From contig NZ_CP041191.1 of the NCBI RefSeq assembly GCF_006517275.1, forward strand, positions 2,103,001 to 2,167,000: a DNA stretch of 64,000 bases, written 5' to 3'. Below, one piece after another: positions 1-9,196 of the stretch. Position numbers and translations under genes: made by a program. The stretch comes from Labrenzia sp. PHM005. Its GTDB lineage: Bacteria > Pseudomonadota > Alphaproteobacteria > Rhizobiales > Stappiaceae. The notes under the pieces are model-generated. The model had not been told where the DNA came from and did not search any database. It worked only from the letters and a program-made list of their open reading frames with translations. Every line of letters begins with the position of its first letter. Position 1 is the first letter of the stretch.

Positions 1-128
1 TCGAGTTGGCTTCTGTCGATGTTGCTGCGGCTGCTGTCCAGGCGGCAAGTTACAATGTTCAGCTGCAAGCCAGTTTTTCTGCGATCAAGACCCTGACCAG
101 CCTCAATTTGCACGATTATCTGAGGTGA
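1..128 (+). CDS. C-terminal fragment of a flagellin/FlgL-type protein (partial)
   Basis: The frame enters from beyond the left edge (first whole codon at base 3) and stops at TGA 126-128, leaving 41 residues. The tail, with AASYNVQLQASFSAIKTLT and a final LHDYLR, has the Ala/Gln-rich amphipathic pattern of the C-terminal D0 helix of flagellins and hook-associated FlgL proteins, which packs in the core of the filament or hook junction. Only the last helix is visible, so flagellin and FlgL cannot be told apart. The call rests on this short pattern alone. No typical intrinsic terminator is obvious before the peroxiredoxin gene. Confidence 0.5.
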   Translation, partial: ELASVDVAAAAVQAASYNVQLQASFSAIKTLTSLNLHDYLR

Positions 129-320
129 TGGATCTTTGGGCCCCGGGCGATAGGCCGGCCAGTTAACACGCCGCTGCTTGCAATCCGCATTTTTATACAA
201 TCTCTTCGTTGTGCTGCTGGTTTTTGACCTTAAATGCGGTTTACAAACAAGGCGTGCCGGATTGAACTATCGTCCGCTCCACGTCTTTTGTTATTCGCCC
301 CGGAAAAGGACACCTTTCTC

Positions 321-971
321 ATGTCACTTCGCATCAATGACACTGTTCCTAATTTTACTGCCGAAACCGATCAGGGCCAGATCACATTTCATGATTGGAT
401 CGGAGATAGCTGGGCCATCCTTTTCAGCCATCCGAAGGACTTTACACCGGTCTGCACCACCGAATTTGGTGTTGTTGCTCAGCTAGCTGACGAGTGGGAA
501 AAGCGCGGTACCAAAGTGATCGGAGTATCGGTCGACAGCGCGGATGATCACAAGAAATGGAAAACTGACATCGAAAAAGTCGGCGGAGCGGCCGCTGGTT
601 TTCCGATCATCGCAGATGAAGGCCTGGAAGTCTCCAAAGCTTTCGACATGCTGCCGGCAGAAGCCTATCTGCCGGATGGCCGTACACCAGCTGACAGTGC
701 GACAGTCCGTTCTGTTTTCATCATCGGTCCAGACAAACAGCTGAAGCTGTCTATGACCTACCCAATGACCGTTGGCCGGAATTTTGCCGAGGTTGTCCGG
801 GCGCTTGATGGGCTGCAGACATCCGCAAAAGGCGTCGCTACCCCTGCAAACTGGCAGGTTGGTGAGGACGTGATTGTGCCGCCGGCTGTGAGCGATGAGG
901 ACGCAAAGGCAAAATTCGGCAGTTTCGATGCTGTTCTGCCATACTTGCGCAAAGTGAAAATGCCAGCCTAA
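321..971 (+). CDS. 1-Cys peroxiredoxin (Prx6-type)
   Basis: A 216-residue peroxiredoxin that reduces hydrogen and organic peroxides in the cytoplasm. The peroxidatic cysteine is Cys45 in HPKDFTPVCTTEFG, preceded by the conserved Pro/Thr pocket. The long C-terminal region after about residue 165 and the absence of an obvious resolving cysteine place it in the Prx6/1-Cys branch. The ATG at 321 is chosen over an upstream in-frame start at 234 because SLRINDTVPNFTAE is the usual N terminus of the family and a GGAAAAGGA-like ribosome site precedes it. It stands alone, followed by a GC-rich hairpin and a convergent CBS gene. The reductant partner is not evident. Confidence 0.9.
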   Translation: MSLRINDTVPNFTAETDQGQITFHDWIGDSWAILFSHPKDFTPVCTTEFGVVAQLADEWEKRGTKVIGVSVDSADDHKKWKTDIEKVGGAAAGFPIIADEGLEVSKAFDMLPAEAYLPDGRTPADSATVRSVFIIGPDKQLKLSMTYPMTVGRNFAEVVRALDGLQTSAKGVATPANWQVGEDVIVPPAVSDEDAKAKFGSFDAVLPYLRKVKMPA

Positions 972-1027
972 TCAAGTTTAGGAGGCGGTGGTCTATCAGC
1001 CGTTTCATCCAAAACTGTATCAAATTG

Positions 1028-1056
1028 CGGCACAGGGCAGGGCCCTGTGCCGTTTG
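1028..1056. terminator. Hairpin between convergent peroxiredoxin and CBS genes
   Basis: CGGCACAGGGC (1028-1038) pairs perfectly with GCCCTGTGCCG (1042-1052) around an AGG loop, followed on the plus strand by TTT. It lies between two convergent genes and could stop transcription from both sides. The U-tract is short, so efficiency is uncertain. Confidence 0.6.
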
Positions 1057-1079
1057 CGTTCTGGGTTTCTGAAATAGGC

Positions 1080-1601
1080 CTAGCCGACGATCAGCTGTTT
1101 GAGCTGCAGAGATTCGTATTCCAGCTCATTCAGCCGGTAGTTCACCACATCTCCGATGGTAACGATCCCGACGATGTTGTCGTCGTCGAGAACCGGCATA
1201 TGACGGAAACGGCCTTCTTTCATCTTGCGAAGAACCGCAATCAAGGGATCGTTTGGACTGCAGACTTCCACTTTCCGGGTCATGATGTCTTCGACCTTCT
1301 GAGGAAGGGTTTGGCCGGGCGTTTCTGCAAGCCGGCGGACAATGTCGCGCTCCGATAAGATGCCTTGGAGCTTGCCGTCTGCATCTTTCACCAGTAGCGC
1401 ACCGATCCCTTTTTCTTTGAGCATCACGACGGCCTCGTGAAGGGTGTTTTGCGGACGCAGCGCAAAAATGTCTTTGCCCTTCGAATCGAGGATCTTTCCA
1501 ACCGTCACGACCTCATGTGAGGTGTTTGATTGTTGGGACTGGCTGTGGGTCGTCTCGTGAATCTTGTCTTTTCGGCTTGGGGCCTGATAAGAGCTTGGCA
1601 T
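1080..1601 (-). CDS. CBS-domain pair protein
   Basis: A 173-residue cytoplasmic protein made of two CBS motifs (about residues 46-98 and 105-160), which typically bind adenosyl nucleotides and act as energy or redox sensors. Each repeat carries the usual G-x-(L/V)-(S/T)-x-x-D signature (GILSERDI, GIVTIGDV), and RFRHMPVLDDD is typical of stand-alone alphaproteobacterial CBS proteins. The first 30 residues are polar, low in complexity and probably disordered. The ATG at 1601 is kept because GGGAG lies about nine bases upstream. An internal GTG at 1508, giving the more usual short form, has a poorly spaced ribosome site. The partner is unknown. Confidence 0.85.
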   Translation of the reverse strand: MPSSYQAPSRKDKIHETTHSQSQQSNTSHEVVTVGKILDSKGKDIFALRPQNTLHEAVVMLKEKGIGALLVKDADGKLQGILSERDIVRRLAETPGQTLPQKVEDIMTRKVEVCSPNDPLIAVLRKMKEGRFRHMPVLDDDNIVGIVTIGDVVNYRLNELEYESLQLKQLIVG

Positions 1602-1686
1602 GAAATATGGCTCCCTGCTGGTCTATCCACTTTCGAAGTGATGAACCAGCTTAACCGAAACTTGGCGGCTTAAGGAACTCTACAAA

Positions 1687-1863
1687 TTGGCTGATTTGGT
1701 ATTGACGCCGCTCACGGCAACGATTCTATTCGTTTTAGCCTGTTTTGCGGGGTATCAGTATCGCCGGGTCTGGGTCAAAGAGGGGCCGCGCTGGCAGCTT
1801 TGGTTGTTCGGCATTATCGCCGGCAGCTGCCTGGCGCTGGTCGCATTTATCCCGGTGCGGTAA
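1687..1863 (+). CDS. Small two-helix membrane protein (58 aa)
   Basis: A short frame starting at TTG 1687 and ending at TAA 1861. An AAGGA ribosome site (1672-1676) is ten bases upstream of the start. The product has two hydrophobic segments (about residues 8-21 and 40-55) separated by a basic/aromatic loop containing YQYRRVWVKEGPRW, the profile of a small inner-membrane protein. It ends 23 bases before the convergent nqrM stop. I do not recognise a family. Its position beside nqrM and apbE makes a link to Na+-NQR assembly possible but unproven. TTG at 1696 or 1702 are alternative starts. Confidence 0.45.
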   Translation: MADLVLTPLTATILFVLACFAGYQYRRVWVKEGPRWQLWLFGIIAGSCLALVAFIPVR

Positions 1864-1886
1864 CAAAAGCTTCCGGTAAAATCCGG

Positions 1887-2117
1887 TCAGCCTTCCATTT
1901 CAGCCAGCTTTTTGCGGGCATTGGGGCACGTCAACCGATCCCGCAGCGGGCTGTTCGGGTCGATTTCCTTGTTGCAGACCACACAATGGTCGGCTCCGGA
2001 AATCGCATTTAGCCCGCCGCAGCTGCCCTTGATCGTCTTGCCTGCAAAAATCACCCCAAGCGCCATGCCGAGCACGACGGTCAGAAGCAATCCAAAAGCC
2101 AGAAAAAAAGTCAGCAC
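1887..2117 (-). CDS. nqrM: Na+-NQR maturation protein NqrM
   Basis: A 76-residue protein with one N-terminal membrane helix (about residues 2-25) followed by a Cys-rich segment. GKTIKGSCGGL (Cys33), CVVC (Cys45 and Cys48) and LTCPNA (Cys64) are the DUF539/NqrM signature. NqrM is required for assembly of functional Na+-NQR, probably by delivering iron to the cysteine-ligated site between NqrD and NqrE. The GTG start at 2117 has AAGAAGG upstream. It follows apbE by 23 bases on the same strand, so the two maturation genes form a small operon divergent from nqrABCDEF. Confidence 0.88.
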   Translation of the reverse strand: MLTFFLAFGLLLTVVLGMALGVIFAGKTIKGSCGGLNAISGADHCVVCNKEIDPNSPLRDRLTCPNARKKLAEMEG

Positions 2118-2140
2118 GGTGAACGCCTTCTTGTTGGGTA

Positions 2141-3175
2141 TTAGGCCTGCAGTTGGGTGAAGCGCTTGCTGGCTGCAGAAACAAACCCGTTATTTCCGGC
2201 CTCTGCCTTGCGATCAATAAACAAAACCGCGAGGTCGAGTTTATTTGCGATCTCAAGGCCGCGCTCTGTTCCAAGAACCAGCATTGCAGTTGACCACGCG
2301 TCTGCCAGCATTGTGTTTTCAGCCAAAACAGTCACAGACGCTGTTTTGTGAGTGATCGGTTTGCCGGTATGCGCATCAATAATGTGAGAGAATCGCTCGC
2401 CATCGCGTTCGAAATAGTTGCGGTAGTCACCGGACGTCGCCATGCCCATGTTGGAGACGCTGGCGACTTGGAATACCTTCTTGCTGATGGAATCAGGCGT
2501 CTCAATACCGATCTGCCAATCCATGCTGTCGGCATTGCGTCCAGAAACGTAAATGTCACCGCCGATTTCAACCATGAAATCTGTCAGGCCGAAGCTCTTG
2601 GCAACTTCTGCCATCTGATCAACGCCATAACCTTTGCCGATGGACGGCAAATAGATTTGTGCATCCGGATGGCTCTTGCTCAGCTGCGTGCCGTTGACTT
2701 TGAGACCCTGAGTCTGACCGGCAACTTCTAGAGCTGCAGTCAATGCGCTGGAGTCAGCACTTGGACGCTGACCTGCATTTTGTGCGCCGAAGCCCCAGGC
2801 TTCGATGACTGGGCCAAGGGTAATGTCAAATTGACCGTTGCTGGCTTCATGAATCTCGCGGGAAGCCTGCACAACTTTGGCCAGGCCTTCGGAAACGTGC
2901 ATTGGTGCCGTGGAATTATGCGCGTTAAAGCGCGACACTTCCGAGGAAGCATCCCAGTTCGACATTTGTGCGTTGACGGCCAAAAGGCTCTTTTCAAGAG
3001 CGCTCTTCAAAGCCGCCTTGTCGACGTTTCGATCATGATCGAGAGCGGTGACCGAATAATTGGTCCCCATGGTAGAGCCAGAAAGCTCGATTACATCCGC
3101 ACCACCTTTGCAGGCAGCCAAGGTCAGCGACATCAGGATGAAGCTGCGCCGGGAGAATTTGATGTTAGTTGGCAC
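2141..3175 (-). CDS. apbE: FAD:protein FMN transferase (flavin transferase ApbE)
   Basis: A 344-residue ApbE/NosX-family enzyme that transfers FMN from FAD to a threonine of target proteins, here most likely NqrB and NqrC. The N terminus has a twin-arginine-like SRRSF followed by LAAC, a lipobox with Cys22, so the protein is predicted to be an exported lipoprotein. Core motifs include GSTMGTNYSV, DITLGPVIEAWGFG, IGKGYGVDQ, VEIGGDIY and HIIDAHTGKPI. The last holds the conserved Mg-binding Asp and catalytic His region. The GTG start at 3175 is supported by GGAG nine bases upstream. nqrM follows it. Confidence 0.93.
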   Translation of the reverse strand: MPTNIKFSRRSFILMSLTLAACKGGADVIELSGSTMGTNYSVTALDHDRNVDKAALKSALEKSLLAVNAQMSNWDASSEVSRFNAHNSTAPMHVSEGLAKVVQASREIHEASNGQFDITLGPVIEAWGFGAQNAGQRPSADSSALTAALEVAGQTQGLKVNGTQLSKSHPDAQIYLPSIGKGYGVDQMAEVAKSFGLTDFMVEIGGDIYVSGRNADSMDWQIGIETPDSISKKVFQVASVSNMGMATSGDYRNYFERDGERFSHIIDAHTGKPITHKTASVTVLAENTMLADAWSTAMLVLGTERGLEIANKLDLAVLFIDRKAEAGNNGFVSAASKRFTQLQA

Positions 3176-3347
3176 GGTAACCTTCTCCGATTGATCTGAA
3201 GCGACAAGCGTCGCACTTCATGCGGCGCTTTTCATTGGTTTTTAGAGCCGATTCAACAAAAAAATGTACCCATGCGGCAAAATAGTGCTTTTTAAGGGCG
3301 CGAAAACGTAGCATATGGCGCTTTATCGAATTCTGGAGGCCGGATGC

Positions 3348-4691
3348 GTGCAAAGTTTTAAACTCAAAAAAGGTCTGGATCTACCTGTACAGGGAGCGCC
3401 AGTCCAAGAGATTGACGCTAAAGGGGAGATCCGAACCGCTGCGGTGCTTGCCGCGGACTATATTGGTTTGAAACCCCGCCTGGTTGTTCAAGAAGGTGAT
3501 TCGGTCGGTGTTGGCGCTCCGGTGTTTTTCCACAAGGATACACCGGATGTGATGGTTACCTCTCCGGTCTCTGGTCGCGTGAAGGCGATTAACCGCGGTG
3601 CCCGTCGTGTTCTGATCAGCGTTGAGATCGAAGTAGATGCATCTACGGCCGAACCGGTTGATTTTTCTGGGGTAGGCGATGTGTCGACACCAGAAGGACT
3701 TGTTGAACGGCTTTGTGCATCCGGATTGTGGACGTCTTTCCAGACCCGTCCGTATTCGAAAGTCCCGGACCCAGCGACACGGCCTGCCGCGCTTTTTGTA
3801 ACTGCAATGGATACGGAGCCGTTATCTGCCGATGCAGCTGTCATCATCAATGACAGCAGTGCCGCTTTCGAAAAAGGCCTTGAGGCAATCAAAATCCTGA
3901 GTGCAGGAAAAACGTATCTTTGCTGTGAGACCGGGGCGAACATCCCAGGTCTTTCAATGGACGGGATTGAAGTTGCTGGTTTCTCCGGGCCGCATCCTGC
4001 AGGTCTGGCTGGAACCCACATCCATTTCCTGGATGCGCCGAGCGCAGAAAAAACCGTTTGGGCGATCGGCTATCAGGACGTCATCGCGATTGGCCGCCTG
4101 CTGGAAACCGGCCAGTATGATCCGGCTAGAGTCATCGCACTGTCCGGCCCAATGTGTTCCAAGCCGCGCCTCATCCGAACGGTTGCCGGTGCTTCCATGG
4201 CCGAACTGGCCGACGGTGAAATCTCTAGTGATGCGCCTATTCGCCTCATTTCTGGCTCTATCCTGAGTGGCCGTCTGGGAGAAGGGCATAGTGCTTATCT
4301 TGGACGGTATGCCCGGCAGATGACCCTGATCGAAGAGGATCAGAAACAGAATATGCTCGGATGGATCCTACCAATGCCATCCAAGTATGCTGTTCAACCA
4401 GTTCTGGGCTCAGCCTTCTCCAAAAAACTATATGCGCTGACGTCGAACCTGAATGGCGGACGTCGTGCAATGGTGCCACTGGGTACGTTCGAAGAGCTTA
4501 TGCCGCAGGATTTTCTGCCCACTCAGCTGTTGCGTGCATTGCTGGTAATGGATACGGATCAGGCCCAAGCGCTTGGCGCTTTGGAACTGGATGAAGAAGA
4601 TCTGGGGCTGGTGGGCTTTGCTTGCCCTGCCAAATATGAATATGGCATGGCGCTTCGCGACTGCCTCACCAAAATCGAAAAGGAGGGCTAG
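3348..4691 (+). CDS. nqrA: Na+-translocating NADH:quinone reductase subunit A
   Basis: NqrA, 447 residues, the large peripheral cytoplasmic subunit of the Na+-pumping NADH:ubiquinone oxidoreductase, associated with NqrB and quinone binding. The N-terminal KLKKGLDLPVQGAP and the following lipoyl-like SVGVGAPVFFHKDTPDVMVTSP region are typical. The frame is open from ATG 3315, but GTG 3348 gives the standard family N terminus and has GGAGG eight bases upstream, so it is preferred. It is the first gene of a tight six-gene operon and diverges from apbE-nqrM across about 170 AT-rich bases that must hold both promoters. Confidence 0.94.
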   Translation: MQSFKLKKGLDLPVQGAPVQEIDAKGEIRTAAVLAADYIGLKPRLVVQEGDSVGVGAPVFFHKDTPDVMVTSPVSGRVKAINRGARRVLISVEIEVDASTAEPVDFSGVGDVSTPEGLVERLCASGLWTSFQTRPYSKVPDPATRPAALFVTAMDTEPLSADAAVIINDSSAAFEKGLEAIKILSAGKTYLCCETGANIPGLSMDGIEVAGFSGPHPAGLAGTHIHFLDAPSAEKTVWAIGYQDVIAIGRLLETGQYDPARVIALSGPMCSKPRLIRTVAGASMAELADGEISSDAPIRLISGSILSGRLGEGHSAYLGRYARQMTLIEEDQKQNMLGWILPMPSKYAVQPVLGSAFSKKLYALTSNLNGGRRAMVPLGTFEELMPQDFLPTQLLRALLVMDTDQAQALGALELDEEDLGLVGFACPAKYEYGMALRDCLTKIEKEG

Positions 4692-4694
4692 ACC

Positions 4695-5894
4695 TTGGGT
4701 CTGCGCAACTTCTTCGACCGCATCGAGCCTTATTTCGTCAAGGGCGGCAAATACGAGAAGTTCTTCCCCATCTACGAGATGGTGGAAAGCTTGGTCTACA
4801 CACCGAAAACAGTGACGACAGCCGCGCCGCATGCGCGGTCTTATGTCGACATGAAACGGATCATGACCTACGTGGTCATCGCAACGTTCCCATGTATTTT
4901 GTTCGGGCTGTATAATGTCGGCTTTCAAGTCAACTTGGCGCTGACGGGCACAGAGCCGTCCGGCTGGCGGGCTTGGATAATTGAGGCGCTTGGCATCGGC
5001 TTCAATCCGGCCAATCCGTTCGCTAACTTCATGCACGGCCTGATGTACTTCCTACCGATCTATCTGACGACTCTGGTCGTTGGCGGTATCTGGGAAGTTC
5101 TCTTTGCGACCGTTCGTGGCCACGAGGTGAACGAGGGTTTTCTCGTCACATCGATGCTGTATTCCTTGATCCTTCCGGCTTCGGCACCTTTGTGGCAGGT
5201 CGCGCTTGGGATTTCCTTCGGTGTTGTGATCGGCAAGGAAGTGTTCGGCGGAACTGGCAAGAACTTTCTCAATCCGGCGCTGGTCGGGCGGGCGTTCCTG
5301 TATTTTGCCTATCCAGCGCAAATGTCCGGCGATACGATTTGGACGCCTGTTGATGGTTTTTCCGGGGCGACGGCTCTTTCTGTCTCCGCCTCCGAAGGCT
5401 ATCAACAGCTGGCAGCCAATGGCATGAGCTGGACGACGTCTTTCCTTGGCACGATTCAAGGCAGTATTGGTGAAACCTCAACCTTGGCCTGTTTGATCGG
5501 TTTGGCCTTCCTGCTGATCACCAAAATCGCAAACTGGCGCCTAATCGTTGGCTGTATGGCCGGAATGATGGCCTTCTCCACTTTGCTCAACATCATTGGC
5601 TCAGACAGCAATCCGATGTTTGCTATGCCGTGGTACTGGCACCTCGTGGTCGGTGGCTTTGCATTTGGCTTGGTCTTTATGGTCACCGAACCAGTGTCGG
5701 CCTCTCACACCAATCTCGGACGGTACATCTACGGTGCCTTGATCGGGGTTATGGTAGTGATGATCCGGGTCATCAATCCGGCTTTCCCGGAAGGAATGAT
5801 GCTGGCAATTCTGTTCGGTAATGTTTTCGCACCACTTATCGATTATTTCGTGGTGCAAGCAAACATCAAACGCAGGGCGAAGCGAAATGCCTGA
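4695..5894 (+). CDS. nqrB: Na+-NQR subunit B
   Basis: NqrB, 399 residues, an integral membrane subunit with about ten helices that carries riboflavin and a covalent FMN and forms part of the Na+ pathway. The flavinylation motif DGFSGATALS is present, with Thr226 as the expected FMN acceptor. The start is TTG 4695, three bases after the nqrA stop, with a perfect AGGAGG at 4681-4686. It overlaps nqrC by eight bases, indicating translational coupling. ApbE, encoded divergently, is the expected FMN donor enzyme. Confidence 0.95.
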   Translation: MGLRNFFDRIEPYFVKGGKYEKFFPIYEMVESLVYTPKTVTTAAPHARSYVDMKRIMTYVVIATFPCILFGLYNVGFQVNLALTGTEPSGWRAWIIEALGIGFNPANPFANFMHGLMYFLPIYLTTLVVGGIWEVLFATVRGHEVNEGFLVTSMLYSLILPASAPLWQVALGISFGVVIGKEVFGGTGKNFLNPALVGRAFLYFAYPAQMSGDTIWTPVDGFSGATALSVSASEGYQQLAANGMSWTTSFLGTIQGSIGETSTLACLIGLAFLLITKIANWRLIVGCMAGMMAFSTLLNIIGSDSNPMFAMPWYWHLVVGGFAFGLVFMVTEPVSASHTNLGRYIYGALIGVMVVMIRVINPAFPEGMMLAILFGNVFAPLIDYFVVQANIKRRAKRNA

Positions 5895-6702
5895 AGACAG
5901 CGGACACAACGAAAACAAAGGCTTCCTGCGGCGCTTTCTAGACCTACCGACGGACTCCATTCCGAAGACGATTTTCGTCGCCGTTTCGGTCTGTCTGGTC
6001 GCGTCCATGATCGTGTCGGCTGCGGCGGTTTCGCTGCGCCCGCTGCAAGAAGTGAACAAACTGAAAGACAAGCAGATCAACATTCTGCAGGTTGCTGGTC
6101 TTTACGACCCGCAGGCCGATGTTGTTGAGGCTTTCTCGGTTTTTGAGCCGCAGGTGCTGGAACTGGAAACAGGCAAGTTTACCGATCAGTTTGATGCTGC
6201 AACGTTCGATGACCGGGCAGCGGCCTCCGATCCTGCCTTGTCAGTGGCGTTGACCAATGATCCCGCATCGATCGGCCGCAAGTCCAAGTATGTGACGGTC
6301 TATCTGCTCCGCAAGGACGACGGCAGCCTCGACAAAGTGGTTTTGCCGATCCACGGCTATGGCCTTTGGTCAACGCTGTACGGCTTTATCTCGCTTGAGG
6401 CGAATGGCAACGACATCTATGGCCTGCAGTTCTACAGTCACGGCGAAACACCGGGCCTTGGTGCTGAAGTGGACAATCCGCGCTGGAAATCACTTTGGAA
6501 GGGCAAGAAGTTGGCGGATGACAGCGGCGAACTGCTCATCACCGTGGCTAAGACCGCACCTGCACAAGGCGAGGACTTTCATGTCGATGCCTTAGCCGGT
6601 GCAACGCTGACAACAGTCGGTGTCGACAACCTTGTCCGTTTCTGGATGGGTGAGGCTGGGTTTGCACCGTTCCTTGAAAACCTTAAAGCAGGAGAGATCT
6701 GA
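5887..6702 (+). CDS. nqrC: Na+-NQR subunit C
   Basis: NqrC, 271 residues, with one N-terminal membrane helix (about residues 26-50) and a periplasmic FMN-binding domain. The flavinylation motif reads [10 protein letters not shown], with Thr240 as the predicted FMN-linked residue. The first position of the usual SGAT is Ala here, which the broader D-x-x-(S/A)-G-A-T-x-T consensus tolerates. [15 protein letters not shown] is also characteristic. The start at 5887 overlaps the end of nqrB, although the frame stays open upstream to 5821. The gene ends in TGATG, overlapping nqrD. Confidence 0.94.
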   Translation: MPEDSGHNENKGFLRRFLDLPTDSIPKTIFVAVSVCLVASMIVSAAAVSLRPLQEVNKLKDKQINILQVAGLYDPQADVVEAFSVFEPQVLELETGKFTDQFDAATFDDRAAASDPALSVALTNDPASIGRKSKYVTVYLLRKDDGSLDKVVLPIHGYGLWSTLYGFISLEANGNDIYGLQFYSHGETPGLGAEVDNPRWKSLWKGKKLADDSGELLITVAKTAPAQGEDFHVDALAGATLTTVGVDNLVRFWMGEAGFAPFLENLKAGEI

Positions 6703-7355
6703 TGGCGCAGACCAGAAGAAGCATGTTGATCGACCCGCTGGTCGACAACAATCCGATCACTCTTCAGGTTCTTGGGATTTGTTCTGCCCTTGCGGTGACT
6801 TCGTCCTTGCAAGTTGCCTTTGTGATGACGGTCGCGGTGACATTCGTGACGGCTTTCTCGTCGATGTTCATCTCGATTTTGAGAAACCATATTCCGGGTG
6901 CGATCCGGATTATCGTTCAGATGGTCATTATCGCATCGCTGGTGATCCTGGTGGACCAGGTGCTCAAGGCTTACCTCTTCGAAATCTCTAAAACGCTTTC
7001 GGTTTTTGTTGGCCTGATCATTACCAACTGTATCGTGATGGGCCGCGCTGAAGCGTTTGCGATGAAAAACCCGCCGCTCGACTCCTTTATCGACGGGATC
7101 GGCAACGGGCTCGGCTACGGCTTGATCCTGATGCTGGTTGGCGTCATCCGCGAATTGTTCGGCTCCGGCAGCCTCTTCGGTGTGACCATTCTGGAAACCG
7201 TGAACAATGGCGGTTGGTATGTCCCGAATGGCATGCTGCTGCTGCCGCCTTCGGCATTCTTCATCATCGGTTTGCTGATCTGGGCGTTCCGGTCCTGGAA
7301 ACCGGAGCAGGTCGAAGAACCTGAGTACAAGATCCAAGTGGTGGATGCGCACTGA
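6702..7355 (+). CDS. nqrD: Na+-NQR subunit D
   Basis: NqrD, 217 residues, a six-helix membrane subunit of the NqrD/RnfE family that packs against NqrE and shares the intramembrane iron site. Recognisable segments are [20 protein letters not shown] at the N terminus and [16 protein letters not shown], whose Cys is an expected iron ligand. The ATG overlaps the nqrC stop (TGATG at 6700) and the stop overlaps the nqrE ATG in the same way, giving strict coupling and stoichiometry. Confidence 0.95.
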   Translation: MAQTRRSMLIDPLVDNNPITLQVLGICSALAVTSSLQVAFVMTVAVTFVTAFSSMFISILRNHIPGAIRIIVQMVIIASLVILVDQVLKAYLFEISKTLSVFVGLIITNCIVMGRAEAFAMKNPPLDSFIDGIGNGLGYGLILMLVGVIRELFGSGSLFGVTILETVNNGGWYVPNGMLLLPPSAFFIIGLLIWAFRSWKPEQVEEPEYKIQVVDAH

Positions 7356-7963
7356 TGGAACAGCTGATTTCCCTTGCCGTTAAGGCCATCTTTGTCGAGA
7401 ATCTCGCACTGTCGTTTTTCCTTGGCATGTGTACGTTCATCGCCGTGTCGAAGAAGATCTCAACGGCGCTTGGTCTTGGCATTTCGGTCATGGTCGTTCA
7501 GGCGATCACCGTTCCGGCCAACAATCTCATTCTGACCTATCTCCTGGCCCCGGGTGCATTGGCTTGGGCTGGATTTAGCGATGTCGATCTGACCTTCTTG
7601 GGATTGATCTCTTATATCGGAGTGATTGCAGCCCTGGTTCAGATTCTGGAAATGGTGCTCGATAAGTATTTCCCTCCGCTTTACAACGCGCTCGGCGTGT
7701 TTCTGCCTCTGATCACCGTGAATTGCGCCATTCTTGGCGGCTCACTTTTCATGGTGGAGCGGGACTACAACTTCCCGGAAGCCGTTACCTACGGCTTGTC
7801 CTCAGGCTTTGGTTGGGCGTTGGCGATCACAGCCATGGCCGGCGTACGCGAGAAGTTGAAGTACTCCGACATTCCGGAAGGCCTTCAGGGTCTGGGCATC
7901 ACCTTTATCACCGCAGGTCTGATGGCGCTGGCCTTCATGTCCTTCAGCGGCGTCAAACTGTAA
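7355..7963 (+). CDS. nqrE: Na+-NQR subunit E
   Basis: NqrE, 202 residues, the membrane partner of NqrD in the NqrE/RnfA family, with six inverted-repeat helices. Typical parts are [24 protein letters not shown] near the N terminus, containing one iron-ligand Cys, and [22 protein letters not shown], containing the second. The start overlaps the nqrD stop. The gene is followed after 12 bases by nqrF. NqrM, encoded about 5 kb upstream, is the likely assembly factor for the NqrD/E iron centre. Confidence 0.95.
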   Translation: MEQLISLAVKAIFVENLALSFFLGMCTFIAVSKKISTALGLGISVMVVQAITVPANNLILTYLLAPGALAWAGFSDVDLTFLGLISYIGVIAALVQILEMVLDKYFPPLYNALGVFLPLITVNCAILGGSLFMVERDYNFPEAVTYGLSSGFGWALAITAMAGVREKLKYSDIPEGLQGLGITFITAGLMALAFMSFSGVKL

Positions 7964-7975
7964 CGGGAGAGCCTT

Positions 7976-9196
7976 GTGGCCACATTAGGACTAGGCATAC
8001 TGCTCTTTACCCTGATCGTGCTGGCACTTGTCACGATCATTCTTGCAGCGCGCTCAAAGCTCGTGTCGACCGGCAACGTCAACATCTCCATCAACGGTGA
8101 GAAGACGATCTCTGTTCCGGCCGGCGGCAAGCTGCTGCAAACTCTGGCCGAACAAAAGTTGTTTGTTCCCTCTGCTTGCGGCGGTGGCGGCACATGTGCC
8201 CAGTGCCGGGTGAAGGTTCATTCCGGCGGCGGGTCTATTTTGCCGACCGAGGAAAGCCATATCACCAAGCGTGAAGCGGCCTGCGGCGACCGCTTGTCCT
8301 GCCAGGTTGCTGTCAAACAGGACATGGAGATCGAGGTTCCTGAAGAGGTCTTCGGCGTCAAAAAGTGGGAATGTACGGTTCGTTCCAATGAGAACGTTGC
8401 GACGTTCATCAAGGCTCTTGTTCTTGAATTGCCGGAAGGCGAAGATGTCAACTTCCGTGCAGGTGGATACATTCAGATTGAGGCCCCGGAGCATCACCTG
8501 AAATACACCGAATTTGACGTTGAAGAAGAGTACCGGGAAGACTGGGACCGCTTCAACCTCTGGCAATATGAATCCAATGTCGATGAACCGGTTGAGAGGG
8601 CCTATTCCATGGCCAACTATCCGGAAGAAAAAGGCATGATCATGCTCAATGTCCGCGTAGCGTCACCGCCTCCGGGCTCTGCGGGCATTCCTCCGGGCAA
8701 GATGTCCAGCTACATCTTCAATCTGAAGCCCGGTGATAAGGTCACGATTTCCGGTCCCTTTGGCGAGTTCTTTGCGCGCGATACCGAAAAGGAAATGGTC
8801 TTCATCGGTGGAGGTGCCGGCATGGCGCCGATGCGCAGCCACATCTTTGACCAGCTCAAGCGGCTTCACTCCAAACGCAAGATCAGCTTCTGGTATGGCG
8901 CCCGCTCCAAACGCGAAATGTTTTTCGTTGAGGACTTTGACAGTCTTGCCGCCGAGAACGAGAACTTTGAGTGGCATGTGGCTTTGTCCGACGCACTGCC
9001 GGAAGACGAGTGGGAAGGCTACACCGGGTTCATTCACAATGTGCTCTATCACGAGTATCTGAGAGATCACCCTGCTCCAGAAGACTGCGAATTCTACATG
9101 TGCGGACCACCCATCATGAACCAGTCCGTCATCAATATGCTGCTTGAACTTGGCGTTGACCGCGAAGACATCATGCTGGACGACTTCGGCGGATAA
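7976..9196 (+). CDS. nqrF: Na+-NQR subunit F (NADH-oxidising)
   Basis: NqrF, 406 residues, the electron-entry subunit. An N-terminal membrane anchor (residues 4-25) precedes a plant-ferredoxin-type 2Fe-2S domain with ligands Cys68, Cys74, Cys77 and Cys109. An FAD domain ([11 protein letters not shown]) and an NADH-binding domain ([23 protein letters not shown]) follow, and the chain ends DDFGG as is usual. The start is GTG 7976 with GGGAG upstream. It is the last gene of the operon and is followed by an intrinsic terminator about 40 bases downstream. Confidence 0.95.
   Translation: MATLGLGILLFTLIVLALVTIILAARSKLVSTGNVNISINGEKTISVPAGGKLLQTLAEQKLFVPSACGGGGTCAQCRVKVHSGGGSILPTEESHITKREAACGDRLSCQVAVKQDMEIEVPEEVFGVKKWECTVRSNENVATFIKALVLELPEGEDVNFRAGGYIQIEAPEHHLKYTEFDVEEEYREDWDRFNLWQYESNVDEPVERAYSMANYPEEKGMIMLNVRVASPPPGSAGIPPGKMSSYIFNLKPGDKVTISGPFGEFFARDTEKEMVFIGGGAGMAPMRSHIFDQLKRLHSKRKISFWYGARSKREMFFVEDFDSLAAENENFEWHVALSDALPEDEWEGYTGFIHNVLYHEYLRDHPAPEDCEFYMCGPPIMNQSVINMLLELGVDREDIMLDDFGG

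Noticed and set aside
1508..1601. Shorter CBS protein starting at GTG 1508
   Set aside because: It would give the more common length, but the ribosome site is only a few bases away; the upstream ATG 1601 has better spacing.
4428..5036. 202-codon minus-strand open frame across the nqrA/nqrB junction
   Set aside because: It crosses two certain genes whose start and stop are fixed by strong ribosome sites; the product is of random composition.
6579..7352. 257-codon minus-strand open frame across nqrD
   Set aside because: Its product is His/Arg/Asp-rich and unlike any family; it mirrors the codon bias of nqrD on the other strand, and nqrD is unmistakable.
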